A stretch of DNA of 64,000 nt, taken from the NCBI GenBank assembly GCA_963978545.1, contig OZ021727.1, positions 57,300,487 through 57,364,486 on the forward strand, in the 5' to 3' direction. Under the pieces are notes generated by a model. The model was not told where the DNA came from and ran no database searches. It saw only the letters and a program-made list of their open reading frames with translations. This stretch comes from Linyphia triangularis (taxonomy: Eukaryota; Arthropoda; Arachnida; Araneae; Linyphiidae). Shown here one piece after another: positions 42,647 through 55,369 of the stretch. Within the stretch, counting starts at the first letter, position 1; each line of letters starts with the position of its first letter. A program made the translations under genes and the position numbers.

Positions 42647-42916
42647 GGTATCATTTTTACCCAATAGATAAACAGTTATTTTCTAATATCTAACACTAAA
42701 CACCATTTTATATTTAGTACTATTACCTATTTATACTTAAATATGTCTACCCCAATAACAACTTCCACCGACTACATTACGCCTCAATATTTTCACATTG
42801 TTCCCTTCCAAAAATCTGTTCCCATTACTCGCCAAAACAAATAAGAAATTTGCCACCCTCTTCTATTTGGCACCTTCCTTTTGGAAGAGAGATTTACAAA
42901 AGGTGATCTTTCATTG
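42647..42916 (+). repeat. Direct repeat X', right flank of transposon B
   Basis: Same-orientation relative of 39537-39787. It begins at 'ggtatcattttt' within a few bases of the transposon end, and continues past the shared 'tctttcattg' into unique DNA. Confidence 0.9.
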
Positions 42917-43255
42917 AGATGGTAGGAAAGGGAGAATGATGCTTGGCGGGGGAAGCGAAGGCAAACTTTCCATTACTTCTTTTTCCGGGATTACTCCGTC
43001 TTTTTAATGCGTCGTAAAAATGACGATTAATGTCGAGAGGATGTCGCGCAGAAACCGTAACTCGTATCGTAAATTTCTTTGGGTCCTTGTCGTCCTTTTC
43101 ACCACCTGTCCCCATGCTTTTATCCTTAAAATCAACATCTTCCAGAACTGAATCTGAGAAGCCAGGGATGAAGATGTTTCATCCTTCCAAGTCTGATCGA
43201 AGGGTTACTAACTTCGTCTGTTATTTCTATTTAGTCCTTTTCTTGAGGAAATAAA
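42917..43255. promoter_or_regulatory. GC-richer island after repeat X'
   Basis: Contains 'ggatgtcgcgcagaaaccgt' and 'ttaatgcgtcgtaaaaat'. A 73-codon minus-strand frame (43115-42894) is Lys/Arg/His-rich and does not resemble a known protein. Candidate non-coding element only. Confidence 0.2.
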
Positions 43256-44119
43256 AATTCAAAAATTTTTGGCGAATTCTGTATAACCTTTAGTGTATAA
43301 TTTTATGTAGTGCTTTTCTTTGGGATACCGTAATTTGAAAAAACTACTGAATGGATTTTGGTCTGACATTATTTTCATCATATCGGATAACTTTCTTATA
43401 TTGACATTTAGACTACCATTAAATTTCTGTTGTGTTCATATGGCTAGTGGGAGAATTAGTGATTAGTTGTTTAGTCGGGCTTTTCACTTATACAGGGTGT
43501 TCACAAATTAGTCGGACAATGGAGTTCAAATTAGTGTTGGAAAACCAAAGGTTTTTTTTTCTAAAAAAAAAAAAAAAAATGGGGCTTCTTTTTTGTTTAA
43601 TCCAGGCTTTTTCAAAAATCCTTATTACGTGTATACATATTTATAAACAAAATTTGACATAAACTAGAATAATTTGTGTTTAATTAATATTTATTTTTAA
43701 AATAATTTAAACTAAGTAAATAAAAAAATTGTTGCTATTTTTGTGAACATTTAAATCATATTAAATTTTAATATTTTTTTCAGAAATACATTTTTTTAAT
43801 ATAATGCATAGTACAATATAATACAATAGTAATTGTTTACTACATAATACATGGAATATTGCTCTTAGATTTATCAGTAATCGTGATAAGTTTTTCAAAA
43901 TGATATTTTTAATGTTTAGAAATAAGTTGTTAAAACCCAAAACCTCTATTTTAGAAACAAATTTAAAATGCAGCCTATAATTTAAGTTTAATTAATAAAT
44001 TTGAATTATTATAGAATATTAATATATCTGTTTAATATAAAAACTTATTGTTGATACTTATTAAAACTTCAATAGTCTTTAATTGCAAGATTTATTTTAA
44101 AATACATTAGACTTATTCC

Positions 44120-44329
44120 GGTTAATCTAGTTATACGCCCTCCCCCCCCCCCCCCCATTTTTCCTTGGCGACTTTGCAAAGTATTGCCAAGTTGAATTGA
44201 CTCTACCACTGAACTGAACTACAGGTTTGCCTAAATGGATGCCAAGTTGCAATGGAACTATATAGGCGCCGGGTTACCATACTTGGCGTAAAATCGACAA
44301 AAATGGGGGCGTATATCGCACTCTAACCC
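44120..44329. mobile_element. ~210-bp nested MITE with TATACGCCC termini
   Basis: Left 'ggttaatctagttatacgcc' and right, on the minus strand, 'ggttagagtgcgatatacgc' are imperfect inverted repeats, both continuing into a C run and 'catttttcc/g'. The core has two 'ttgccaag'/'cttggc' words in opposite orientation. It lies only 17 bp from the next element. Non-coding. Confidence 0.5.
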
Positions 44330-44346
44330 TTATTCCATCTATAAGT

Positions 44347-44752
44347 CAGAGTGGCCACAGAATATGAAAAACCTGGAAACTTGGGAAATTTCAGGGAGCT
44401 TTCTGATTCTGGAAAAAATCAGGGAATTGTCAGGAAACTTTTTAAAATTTCACGAAAATCAGGGAAATTTTCTTTCTACTAAAGCACGTTTCCCCGTTCA
44501 TTCGTATTTTGGTGCCATTTACCCGGAGAATTGTGGCGGTAATCGTTAGAAGTTTCATGTTACGGAATAATTTAAACTATTCACTACCGCCAAAACTATT
44601 TTTTAAAAATAGGTATATTATCTTTTTAGCATTCATGTTCTATTTGATCACACATTTGGGAAAAATTGACATAAAATCAGGGAATTTTTTAGAAATCTAT
44701 CAGGGAATTATCAAGGAATTTTTTTTTCATGGGGAATTTTGTGGCCACCCTG
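44347..44752. mobile_element. 406-bp MITE, 'cagggaa' family, copy 1
   Basis: Ends are 'cagagtggccacag' and 'gtggccaccctg', inverted. The body is dominated by the repeated word 'tcagggaa', so part of it is internally repetitive. Most of its length matches the copy at 46122 in the same orientation ('aatttcacgaaaatcaggga', 'cgtttccccgttcat', 'actaccgccaaaactatttt'). Flanks 'ataagt' and 'atagt' may be a degenerate target duplication. Confidence 0.75.
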
Positions 44753-45399
44753 ATAGTATACATAAAAAAATTCATTTAATGAATTATTTTTTAAAAAATA
44801 ATAGAAAGAAAAGTTAAGATGTTCAGTTAAAAATAGGAGTTATTTACAACATTAAATAACTAAAAAATCTAATTATAAATAAATAAAAATACAATTTTAA
44901 ATTAAAAAAACATTTTTAAAAAATTTTTTAGGGGAGGGGAAAGAAAAGAAGAAAAAAAAAACTGGTTTCACCATGCCAACCCTCGTTCAAATACATCTGA
45001 ATAACTCTGAATAACTCCTAATAACTAGGTCTTGTAAACCATTCTTTTTCCCTAATCAATTTATGTTCACTCTGTTATTCTATATTAAAATAAATTGTTT
45101 ATTATACCTTGTTATTAAGAGTTATACACATCTATGTGAACTAATTTGTGGGCATCCTGTATATATAGAGATGTTATTCTTGCATGTGCTCATGGTCTGG
45201 TGTAATATTATATTTTTATCAGAAGCTCAATACGTTTGTTTCATTGTTAAACATTTTTATTTTCGTATAATGTTGGATTTAATGTTTTTTAAATTGCATT
45301 ATCGTATAAATAATTGAAATTTTTAAGAAAAACTATTTATGATTACACTGAGATTGGAGAATATTTTGTAAAAGTTATATATGTATGGTATGGTATTTA

Positions 45400-45960
45400 A
45401 AAATGCATGGTATATTATTTTAAAAAATGGGGTAAAATAGGATGTTTTCTGAAACTTGTTCTTAACTAATTCTAGTTCCCCAGTGTTTTTCTTTGTTAAA
45501 CTATATTTTGGTGACGTTCGTTTATTATTTTTCTTACCCTACCTCGCTTTGGTTTATTGATGAGATTTCCAACGCTTCGTCATTCTGTGCCTTAGCCCCC
45601 GACTTGGGATTAAGTTGTAACCGTTTCTATTTTTAAAAAAAGGTTCTTCTTCGTGCTGAATGGTGCTAGGGTTAGATTAGGGTGTGAGAAAAATGCAGTT
45701 TTTAAATACCTTGAGTCCTCTTTATGTGCTACAGCTTTGCGAAAATGCTGGAAATGTGACTGGGGAGGCATTTTTCTTCTGGAGTTTGGCTGCTTTATGA
45801 GGCAATGATACAGTTTGGTTGTATTCTTTATTTACCTTGCGTTTTTATCTTTTTTTGTGTGTGCTTTTTTGTTAATTCCCATCTGCTTCGGAAGTTGACT
45901 TGGTTATGTTGCTAAAGTAATTTTTCATTATCGTTTTCTCGTCGAATCTATTCACTAACA
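45400..45960. other. Moderately GC-rich stretch of intron 2
   Basis: No gene is seen. It contains 'tggtgacgttcg' (CRE-like half) and isolated 'ctagggttag'/'attaggg' words that do not form a telomeric array. Confidence 0.3.
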
Positions 45961-46121
45961 TTAGAGCTCAATCTTTTTACGTATTTTAACGTTTTCATTG
46001 AAATGTTTGAAGAAATGTCCAGCTTGGTCGAAAGTCGGAAATCTTACTGTCTAACTCGATTTCATTAAAAATCTGGACACGGTTTAGTTTATTCCTAAGC
46101 TTCTGATATTTACTGCTGTAT

Positions 46122-46543
46122 CAGAGTGCCCACAGAACCGGGAAAACCTGGAAATCAGGGAAATGTCAGGGAGCTTTCTAATTCTGGAAAAAATCAGGGA
46201 ATGTTTTAAAATTTCACGAAAATCAGGGAAATTTTCTTTGTTCTGAAGGTACGTTTCCCCGTTCATCCACATTTTGGCGCCATTTACTGAGAGAATAGTT
46301 GGGGGTGCTAATCGTTGGAAATTTAATGTTTCGAATAATTTAAATTTTTCATTACCGCCAAAATTATTTTTTAAAAATTGGCATATTATCTCTTAAGCAT
46401 ACGTGTTCTATTTGATCAGGATGTCTACACTTCTGAAGAAGTTAGGGAAATTTGAAAAAAAATCAGGGAATTTTTTAGAAATCTATCTTGGAAATCAGGG
46501 AATTATCAGGGAACTTTTTTTCGTATATTTTGTAGACACCCTG
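46122..46543. mobile_element. 422-bp MITE, 'cagggaa' family, copy 2
   Basis: Starts 'cagagtgcccacagaa' and ends 'tagacaccctg'. It aligns with the element at 44347 but has an extra segment around 'aggatgtctacacttctgaa' (about 46420). TA/TAT lies on both flanks. Non-coding. Confidence 0.75.
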
Positions 46544-46739
46544 TATATGTAAGCCGTAAAAGGGATGAAAGATTTTACTCTGAAAGATAACATTTACTCG
46601 TACTTCTTTCACAATGTATTTTAACCTAAATTTAAATTTTTAGTCGTAATTATTATATTTTTAAAAAGAAAGCACTTATAAATCATAGTACTCAGCTTGC
46701 CATCATAACTGTGTAATGTCTAAATTATCTGCTCATTCG

Positions 46740-47330
46740 GAGTATGTAATTCTCTCCTTATTTAGCTTTCACCGAAAATGCTATACGCTTTAATTCACCA
46801 CGTGTTAGGTAACACATCAGAAACGTCTAAAACAACTCATCTATCCGTTATTATATCTATCAAACGCATCTACAACATCTGTTCCAGGTGCTTCGTTGCC
46901 CCTACATTGCAAACGATACTCATAGAGGGGGCTCCTTTTTATTCCAGATAACTACCCTACCTAACTTCCCTTCCACCTTTGTCAGGGCTCACCCTCCTAC
47001 ACTATTTTCATTTTTTTTCCTTTAGCTTCTTCAGGGTGAGCAAACCTATGCAAATTACCGCCATTCAGAGCTCCGCGGGGTCTACCTATGCTCACACTGG
47101 GTGAAGAGAGGCCATAGAATGCAGCATCAAAAGAACCTGGCCATTTTGCTGTTGCAGGACATAGGGAGACGGCAAGGGGTCTCTGCTGTTGTATTTGGGG
47201 GATAGGGAGATATGTATGCGTTTTTCTGCGTCAATGAACATCGGTTTAGTTGTTCGTGATTGCACTTTTAGTACGTAGCAAACTCTCATTTTAGGGTTTT
47301 GGAGCCCTTTTACTATTTATACCCAATACT
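46740..47330. promoter_or_regulatory. GC-richer island in intron 2
   Basis: Mixed sequence with 'attcaccacgtgttaggt' (CACGTG E-box) near 46800 and 'gcaaattaccgcc' near 47050. No exon is recognised. Confidence 0.2.
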
Positions 47331-47879
47331 AGTTATAGTATTGTATTTGGAAGGCAACATTCTGTTTTTGGTTGGTAATTTTTTCTGACTGCGATTGTTT
47401 TATATTCTACATTCTTCCATACTCCAGCTTGGATTTTTCCCAAGTGATTGAAACATGACACATATGGACGGACCTTTGATTGCATCCATGATGTCAATGG
47501 TCTTTAATGATAAAAGTTCAATATGCTTATTATGTTTTAAATTCTGTATATTTTTTGTACCTTGAATGAAATATTTAAATCACCAATCCTTTTTGTCCAT
47601 TCATCGACACTCGACTTATTCTGAATTGAAATTACTCACCTTGCTTTGGCTTGCAAATTCGTACCGAAGTCATTAAGCATCTGTGTCAACAACTATTCTT
47701 ATGACAATTGTTTTTAAGTATGCGCATATGATAAAACTATTTATATAAATTTTTCTAAAAAACTATCTGAATAAAAACATAAAGTATCTTAGAAGGTAAC
47801 TTTTACTTTGAATATTTCCGTTTCTGTTGAACGAAACCCTAAATCCCATATTTATAAATTTGCGGATTACCGTCTTGTT

Positions 47880-48320
47880 TATTTTCCATCCTCAACTGCT
47901 TATTTGCATTACCCCAGCCTGAGATTCTAGAGATCATCCTCAGCTGTCTTTTGTTGTGAGGACCAGGGGCGTGATTGAAGAGTCTCTTTTATTTGCCCTA
48001 CCACCCACAGAGAACCCTGTCCTCCTGGACAGTTCCTCTAGTACCTCTACAATGGCCTCTTTGTGTCCACCATGCACTCAAAGTGGTGGCAAGGACAAAG
48101 GTTTTAGAGCTTGACTTCTTGTGTGATCCCCTTTTTGCCCATTCATCAACACTCGTCTTTTATCTTGTCCCCGATTTTCCCTTGTGACAAATCATTCGTC
48201 TTGGATCCTCCTTTTTTTTTTTCTTTTTTTTTTGTGAGAGCCTGTTCCTAGCAATTTTCTTGCCACTGTGATGATATGGAAGTGTTTAGTGTTTCTTAGA
48301 TTTTTTGAGTTTTCGATGTT
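47880..48320. promoter_or_regulatory. GC-richer island in intron 2
   Basis: A pyrimidine-rich stretch with a 70-codon Leu/Pro-rich open frame (47975-48187) that I cannot assign, followed by T runs at 48210-48232. No recognisable gene. Confidence 0.2.
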
Positions 48321-48939
48321 GGCCAAGCGTTTGTGACAGTTAAGTCCTGCTTTCTGTACTAGAAGTGTAAATTATGGCTGTCAAATTTTAGAATTTGTGG
48401 TTTTAAGATTGCTATAGTACCAGTATGAAGGACCACACACGAATAGAAATGCATTCAGATGCCAGAAGTTAATTCTATTTTGAATGTTGTAGCCTAAATC
48501 GGGTTTTAGTTTACATGAACCTATTACCACGAAATAACAAAATTTTCAAGATGATTAATTTTTGTGCTTGGGAAAACTTAGTATATTATTTTTGTGATGA
48601 TTTGCATTTTATATCTAACGATAGACATATTAAAATTTTTTATTTAATCCCATTTATATCTTTATGTTAATCCGTTATGTAGGATTTTAGAACTCTTAAT
48701 GAGAATTAAATTTATCAGTGTATTGTATGTATGTTTCTGTTGGTGCCAATTACCTTTTACTCACGGCTATGAATTGCTGATAAAATTTCAAGGTTTTACG
48801 TTTGGATAATTATTTATTATTATATTTTGAGTAGCATTACAAAGATACATTTAATTTGTTTAGAAAATATAGTAGTTCCCCAGTAAAAAAAAGTATGTTT
48901 AACCCTTTTAAAATATCTCAAATTGGCTCATTTCTGTCT

Positions 48940-49300
48940 GCAAGTGCGTCTCAAAGTATTTTTGACAAACTGTCTTCAATAGCTGGATAGAAATATTGCC
49001 TTCTCTGTGTGGTAGAGTCTCTCCCTTTTATCCCAGAGGAGGTCAGGAAAGGGAGTCGCGTCAACAATAGACACATTTGTCCCGCGTCGTGCTTCATAAC
49101 AATTGTGCTTTTCTGCATAAGGAGGCCATTCTTTGCTTTGGCAGAAGTCAACAAGTTCGTTGACGGTTGTTGGTGCAATGGTTGTCCATCTGTCAGTTGA
49201 TGCGCTCGTGTGAGATGGTTTTTTATGACGTCTTCAACGCTTCTGATTGAAATAAGTTTAGCATGAGTAGGAGTGTTTATGGACAATTTAAGGTTAATAT
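48940..49300. promoter_or_regulatory. Island with 111-codon antisense open frame
   Basis: The minus-strand frame 49286-48951 is open for 111 codons with a balanced amino-acid mix, but I recognise no domain. The opposite strand is also open for 63 codons. No splice or poly(A) support is visible. Most likely a non-coding conserved patch or chance. Confidence 0.2.
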
Positions 49301-49554
49301 TGATGAATAGGTTCAGGTATTGTTTTTGTTCGAAAAATTTAAATGATATTTAATAAGAAAAATACCAATTCTTTGGCGTATAAAATATTGTAGCTGTATG
49401 AATTTTCCTCGAAATATCTATTCATATAATACCAGCAGTTTTCGATATAATGGAATCTCCCGTTCGTGCAATATTTCTCTGAATATATTCCATACATCTA
49501 CAGTATTGGCATCGAAAAAATAGGAATATGCATTTCTTTGGTACGATCCTATTG

Positions 49555-50270
49555 AGGTTTGTCTATAAGCCACGGCTGAGCGACCCCCGCCTTTAAGCAC
49601 CATTTCAAGAACAAAACACAACAACAATAAATAAACACTGTATGCAAAACGGAAAAAAAAAAACTATCTAGAATCCCAACGGGTATACACACAATATCGA
49701 AAGAGAAAAAAAATAATACATGACGAATACCGATCCCCATGCGATGCGATCATGCGACCGAATTTCACGGTACAGCCCACGGCTCCATGCCCGCTCTCTT
49801 CCATCCATCCCTTTCGCTCCCCAACCCTCCTTTTCCAGAACATTCTCGAAGAGATGAGACGCAATTTCTCGCAAGGACGCACATGCAAAACAGTCCCCCT
49901 ATGCAGAGCAGACTCAATGATAGCCCCCCCTTTTTGCTGCTCTATGGGATATGTAATGTGAGCGGACGCTTATGAGACTCGCAATTCTTAACTGCTTCGC
50001 CCCCCCCCCATTGTTTTTGTTCTTTTGTCTCTTGGTATGGAAAACAAACGGAATGGGGAGGGGGCGATAACACTGAATGTATTTATGCTCATTCCGCACT
50101 GTTTGGTTTCGGGTCGGATCCGACTGATTTTTTGTGTAGGGGGGTGTTTTGGGGACAAGGGGGTGGGGGTATGTTTAGTAGACTGTGGCTATATCTGTTT
50201 GTTTGGGTCTTTGACCGAGGTTCGTTAGGTTTGTAGTTTTTGAATTTGTGTTTCGGTTGCTTTTGAATAT
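49555..50270. promoter_or_regulatory. GC-rich, strand-asymmetric island
   Basis: A C-rich half (49740-50020, ending in a C run at about 50000-50009) switches to a G-rich half (50050-50175, 'gggggtgttttggggacaag'). Six or more short frames overlap on both strands, all compositional. The G-tract spacing near 50137-50170 could form a G-quadruplex. No gene is recognised. Confidence 0.3.
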
Positions 50271-50799
50271 ATGATGGGGTGGGGCTTAAAATAGAAAAGC
50301 GTAGTTACCGAAAGGAGTTTAAAATAAAAGAATTATCTAATGGAATAATCCGATATAAATTAATAAACTTGTTTGATCCATACAAGATTCCCTAATTCAC
50401 TTTTTAGCCACATGTGTTAATGGTTTTAATGAATTTGATAAGCCGCCTGTTAATATTTGTCCGATATCTGCAAATAGTATGGTTTTTATTTCTTGAAATT
50501 CTATTAAGTTCTTTTCAATTAAATTAAAAGCATTAATAAATTATTTATTATGTTCATGTATGCTTTCCAGAATGTAATATGCATTCGGAGTTAATTGTAT
50601 CGCGTTAAAATAGTCAAATTTTAAAGTATTTGTTGATCTAGATTTTAATCTTTAATGCAACTACCATCTTTTTTTCAAAAAGTATTAATTAAATTATTAA
50701 TTTTTATTCCAAAAATAATTGTTAATAAAAAATAAACTTTGATTACATGTTTATATGGTTGTTTTGCACTATGTATTTAGATATTAAAAAAAAAAATCC

Positions 50800-52480
50800 C
50801 ACAACAGGACGTCTATCCCCAATTAAGTGTCGAATATACCTCCCAGAAATTCAATTCTCAATTCTGAGACTGTTATCCGCCTTTTTCCTTCCAATTCCTA
50901 ACGAAAGTCCCTCTTCCTTATTATGTCCCACAACAACAGGTAACATACCATGAAACCGAGAGAGATTCAGTTCTCTACAAGCTTCATTAACTTCGCGACT
51001 GCACGAAATACCATCCCTTGCTCTAAACAGATCTGAAGCTAGGCCCAAACCTTGATTGCGTTATTTGCCTATTCTTCTTCCGCTAGAAACTCAAGCGTGC
51101 ATTTAGACTTTCTATCAAGAGATCCCTCTCCCTTCCCCACATCGTACTCTTCTCCAGGTAAACTGGATCTTGTATTTCTCTTTTTGGGGCAGTTGTTGAG
51201 CAATTGTTTTTATTTTTCTGGTAGAAGAAGAGATTTAATCCGAAATTTCGTTTTAGACGAAAAGTGCCGAAGCGTGTGCATGCGGCTAGGTGCCTTTTTT
51301 AATCCCCCCCCCCCCCTTCAACTTGGAATAGAATACGATTAGATGAAACCCTCCCAACCAACCACTGATGAATCCCAGATGAAAAAGGAACAAAAAGGAG
51401 CCACCAGGAACAACGGAATTGTTAAAACGGGCAAAGGAGGAAGAAACGGGAAAAGAGGAGGATTTGAAGAAATGGGAGAAGATATAAGTTCCTGGGCTCT
51501 TCTCTGTTTTTAAAGTAGGTATACTGGGAGAAGGGGGAGGGGGGATCACGTGACTCCTGTTATTAAATTACTGGCGTTCAACTTGGGAGGAATAAAAGAA
51601 AAAGCCGCGGAAGCAAAGAAAAATATAATGGAGGAAAACAAAAGATAAATAAGGGAGAGGGGGGGGGGGGATATAACGAAGGAAAATAGGAAATGTTTTC
51701 GTGTGTTGCCGAAAATTTCTTTCCATTCTCGGAGTTTAAACGAAACCGGTTGGAATTACCAGCGGCCCTTCAAATTTCCTCGAAGCAAAAGAAACATTTT
51801 CGTCTGTCTAAAATGAATTATAAGCGTATTTATTTATTATCTTTCTTTTGCCCCCTCCCCTTCCATTTCTAGTTCAATTCCCAACCCCCCTTTGATTTCC
51901 CCTTAATATATAATTTTACATTTGCCCGAATCAAAACTGACAGAGAATAATCTGATTCGCCCTATAGTACCACGGGCAGAAGCCCAGGGAAAATAGATTA
52001 GAGGCAGCCCGAATTACTCTCTTCCTGGTGTATCCTGAAAGGGTAATGGGCAAAAACTTCTCTCCGGAAACGAACTATAATTTGTTCCATCGCCGAAATC
52101 GTACATCTCGATGTATGGTTCCTAGGAGAAAATGGGAAAAGCGTAACGAAGAAAATACGTCGGTGTATAATTTACCTGAAATAGGGTTAAATGTTTGACA
52201 TGTTGGCATTTGGAGGGGGAGAAATGTGATTATATTCATAAGTGCCAATTGCTTTAAAAACAAACGAGGAAAATAACTGAAAAGCTGTTTTTGAAATGAT
52301 TAATATGAAAGATGTGTGAACAAAGCGATTCTTGTTGTCTGGAAGAAATTGGGATCTCATCTCAAAAACTCCTCGTAACGTTTTTATTGCCGAAATAATT
52401 ACATCAATAAACATGAAGGGTAAATATTTTTATTCAAATTATGATTAGACTCAAGAGGAAGGAAATGAAGCGACCTCGGA
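50800..52480. promoter_or_regulatory. Long GC-richer domain with poly-C and poly-G tracts
   Basis: Holds a C run at about 51305-51316, a purine-rich block 51370-51670 ending in a G run at about 51657-51670, then 'cgaaaccggttgg' and a CCCTCC-type block near 51852. The purine/pyrimidine strand bias is marked. The short frames match nothing known. Confidence 0.3.
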
Positions 52481-53059
52481 ATATGTTTGCTATATATCAC
52501 ACTAAGTTTGATTTATTCATAATACATTTGAAATTCCGCGCCAAATATTTACTTTTAAGGGACTATTTTTAAATAAACAGGAGGCGATGGAAGAGGGGGG
52601 ATTAATAAAATTTAAAAAAAAAAAAAAAAAAAAAAACGTAACATACATTTTCAATTTTATTACAAGTGCAAATGAATTCGAGTTTGATCCGCAATGAGTT
52701 ACTTACCATGTAAATAGCAAAAAACTATAATTGTCACTGGAAATAAAAAATTTCAAATTATTTTTTTAACTTGTCTGGGTCTTATTAGTTGTTAATCTCG
52801 TCATTATCTATTCTATTGAAATATTCCGTAATTACAATGTAATGATCTTTTAAATTTTTATTTCGTTGTATTATTGCTCTGCATTTGTGTTAACGATTAA
52901 CTAACAATTGTTTTTTCTTTTAGGTGAGTTATATTTCTATACCTTGATTTATACGTCTCCAACGAAACACTATAAGGTAAAAGCATTGTTCTTATTATTA
53001 GTGTTTGACTAGCAATATGTAAAAGTAAATATATATATATTAAATGGACATCTTTTCGG

Positions 53060-53560
53060 ACTTAGTCATCTGCCAATCTACTATCTATCGTCCAAAAATT
53101 CCTTTTTTCCCCCCTTGTCAATCTATCTTATTCATCAAAGTCTCATCCCACAGTAACTTCTGCTTTTATTTTAGCCATGTCCCTCTTTAGAGAACTTCTT
53201 TTTCAGTAGCAGCCAAAAACACAAATTGAGAGAACAGTCGCCTTTCTAATTGTCGTCGATCCCCACGAACGTGAGCGAATTCTCAAAATTTGACTGGCCG
53301 GTCATTATCCGTGGTTTGCAGCAAACGATTGAAAAGGCCGTCATTATCATCACTCAAAATCCAATTCCGCCGGACGTGATGATAGAACCTAATGTTGCTC
53401 CAACACCACTTACCAAGTGGTCTATCGCTGCCTTATTCTGCTGCGAAGCAGATAGGTGACGTGATTATTTCCATACTTTGAAGTAATGTAGATTCCAGTC
53501 TTTATATCATCTCCATCTCTTGTTCTGTGGTGCCTTCAAAGTACTCTTTTTTTTTCCTTT
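53060..53560. promoter_or_regulatory. Island with 69-codon open frame
   Basis: The + frame 53250-53459 has a balanced composition ('EFSKFDWPVIIRGLQQT') and is followed by GTGACG after 'agatag', but it needs a TTG start and I recognise no family. An unannotated exon or a conserved non-coding element are both possible; chance is as likely. Confidence 0.2.
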
Positions 53561-54159
53561 TTTTTACTTTTTATATAGTTTTTTGGTTTTTGAGATTTTT
53601 CTGTCTGTGAATTTACGTTTTCGTGGTTTGGAAGAGTCTTTATTTTTTCACGTTTGTAAATTTTGAATGATTTATGGATTTTATTCCAACTTTGATACTG
53701 GTGTATTTAGTGTATAACTGTTTGATGCGATGAAGGTTGAAATATTGATTTGTTAATATATCCAGGCAATGCGAAGTTACGTTTAAAATAATTTAAACGT
53801 TCTTAGAATTGTTGCTTGTTAAAAAGCCTGTTTTACTCATTTGTATTGTACGTGAGGATAAAACATTTAATAAAATATTTGTATTGATTAATATAAATCT
53901 CTCATTTATTGTAAAATATTAATGTCAAGCTCCAGTTTTTTACTGGCTCATTTTAACAGGCAGTGTTTTTCCTCTAATATAATTATAAATTTATATTTAT
54001 TTTTAGTTCAATTTTAATTAAATATTGGTGCCTGGTGGCATAAATTCCATAGTGAATAAATGTTTGAATTCAGATATTCTAATGTGAAAATATCATTATT
54101 TTAAATAGGGGAATTAAAACACATAATGTCTTCCAATTTTATCCTTTCTACAACAGCTG

Positions 54160-54870
54160 AACACTAACGTGCCAAACCCATAAGTTCAAAATCCATTTCA
54201 TTATTATGTCATTATATTGCATGCAGGTAGCAGACCGGAACATACAATCAAGTTTAAGATATCAGTCCACCGATACCTTTCTTCGGTTATTTTCATCAAT
54301 CAAAACCAGAAACGAAGAACATGACGCGTCTTCGGAGCTCCAAAGTCACGATAAAAATCACTTCGCTTCCGTGCAGAAAACGAAATAAAGTAAAACCAAC
54401 AACTATTGGTAGCAAACCTCGCGCAGTGTCTAATTTGGCGCCTTTCTTTTGTTTATGCCAACCCCTGAGAGTGCTTCCATCTTCTACATTAATACATTAT
54501 AATTAAGGGGCATCGGGCGAACCCACCTTTTTGGCGCCCGGGGCTTACCGCATCTACATTGGTATCATCAGATTGTATATCTCTTGCCATGTACGGGGGG
54601 AATAGAAGACTTTAGAAATTACATCAGAGTTGAGAGAAGGCCACTGGTAACTGCGATCCCAAGCTGTCAATCAAGTTTTTCCACCTGCAAAACGGCGTTT
54701 TTTCTCGGTAGGACTGTGGGGGTGAATGAACATTTCTTAATGCTGTTGTATCAACCCCCAAACCTTTTTAAGTTACCTGGGTCATTTCATGTTTTTTTCA
54801 TTCACTTGCTGATTGAGTTAACCTCGGAGATACGATGGTCTTATTGCAAAATGTTTTGTTTCCAAGACAA
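54160..54870. promoter_or_regulatory. GC-richer island in intron 2
   Basis: Contains 'catgacgcgtcttcgg' and the inverted words 'gggcg' and 'cgcccgg' near 54517-54541. Short overlapping frames only. Confidence 0.2.
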
Positions 54871-55369
54871 ATAATAATATATTCGTATTGTAAGGATATC
54901 GGGTATTAATGTGCACTCGTATTTTTGATAGTAGTATTTGGAACTTAAGTTAAAGGCCCTAACATTTTGTTTTGCAAAAATACTAAATTTATCTATATCT
55001 TTCATTTAAAATAAAGTTTAAAAATATTCTTGGGAAATGTGTCCAAACCTTTTTGCTGGTTATACATAATTTAAATTTTTCAAAAATAATAAAACAAAAG
55101 CTTTATTTGAAATTAAGATTACAGTTTAATCCTCTCTGTTTTACTTTTTTGATTTGAACAATTGATAAGTTGATATGTTCATGATGAATAAGTTCAATGT
55201 AGCATTTTATATCTTCATCCCATCTTGGTTATTTGGAAACAAACATAATGGTATGATAAGCAGTGAGTGTGCGATTTAAATTACAAATTCCGAAAATATT
55301 TTATTTATTCTCAACAATTTTTGTGGCAGATATCGTATACCACTTTACTATTCAATTGAAAAACATACT

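Larger units (their letters stand above)
43493..45159. mobile_element. 1.67-kb TIR element hosting nested insertions
   Basis: The left end 'cagggtgttcacaaattagt' (43493-43512) and right end, read on the minus strand, 'caggatgcccacaaattagt' (from 45159) match at 17 of 20 positions. TATA-like flanks on both sides may be a target duplication. The interior is AT-rich and non-coding and contains two further elements (44120-44329 and 44347-44752). It is old or heavily decayed; the superfamily is not identifiable. Confidence 0.45.

Noticed and set aside
45669..45690. Telomere-like TTAGGG words (also near 14396 and 17431)
   Set aside because: Single or double isolated copies, not an array; expected by chance and from the arthropod TTAGG-like base mix.
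49739..49975. Pro/Ser-rich frames in several registers around 49.8 kb
   Set aside because: At least four overlapping registers on both strands; the codon content reflects a C-rich strand rather than a protein.
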